Of a DNA stretch of 5,479 nt, positions 5,471 to 5,479 are shown piece by piece. The DNA is from Victivallales bacterium (GTDB lineage: Bacteria > Verrucomicrobiota > Lentisphaeria > Oligosphaerales > Oligosphaeraceae), in the NCBI GenBank assembly GCA_017615955.1, contig JAFZZD010000842.1:1-5479 (forward strand), read 5' to 3'. The position numbers and the translations under genes were made by a program. The notes beneath the pieces were generated by a model. It was not told the origin of the DNA and searched no databases. It saw only the letters and a list, made by a program, of their open reading frames with translations. Every line of letters starts with the position of its first letter. Within the stretch, counting starts at the first letter, position 1.

Positions 5471-5479
5471 ATTAACTGA

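Noticed and set aside
5384..5479. NifA upstream site TGT-N10-ACA
   Set aside because: TGT and ACA triplets occur in the AT-rich stretch, but I found no pair with the required ten-base spacing.

Overview
The window suggests a free-living bacterium of moderate G+C content. All genes are protein-coding, intron-free and closely packed. I see no rRNA, tRNA, CRISPR array, insertion sequence or phage gene. The taxon cannot be fixed from the sequence. A NifA-type activator, a CGCAGAGG-type spacer repeat and an AMP-ligase/ACP/acyltransferase fusion together are compatible with the Planctomycetes-Verrucomicrobia-Lentisphaerae group or deltaproteobacterial lineages, but this is only a low-confidence guess.

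Left half, plus strand (1-2551): a tight three-gene run. It starts with the 3' part of a NifA-like sigma-54 activator, whose 5' end lies outside the window. Next is hisH (4-bp ATGA overlap), then hisF (7-bp overlap, with a good Shine-Dalgarno inside hisH). HisH and HisF form imidazole glycerol phosphate synthase. HisH releases ammonia from glutamine, and HisF uses it to make imidazole glycerol phosphate for histidine and AICAR for purine recycling. All catalytic residues that I can check are present. The activator is probably co-transcribed with the two enzymes, an unusual pairing.

Middle (2549-2810): a spacer between convergent genes made almost wholly of one repeat family. Units have the form TAA-(CGCARAGR)n-TTT(T) with n = 2, 3 or 4. 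The left half reads on the plus strand and the right half on the minus strand, giving a large inverted repeat around a unique core. The stop codons of both flanking genes lie inside the outermost units.

Right half, minus strand (2792-5275): one 827-residue protein joining an AMP-forming acyl-CoA/acyl-ACP ligase, an acyl carrier protein domain and a PlsC-type acyltransferase. It probably activates fatty acids and transfers them to lysophospholipid or glycerolipid acceptors. Its upstream region (5276-5479) has a clear Shine-Dalgarno, a perfect 8-bp-stem hairpin, a sigma-54-like -24/-12 element within a palindrome, a short direct repeat and two further inverted repeats. No gene is seen between 5276 and the right edge.

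The best candidates for something undescribed are the mirror-image repeat block that forms the ends of two convergent genes, and the possible sigma-54 control of the lipid gene close to a sigma-54 activator gene. Neither is proven by sequence alone.
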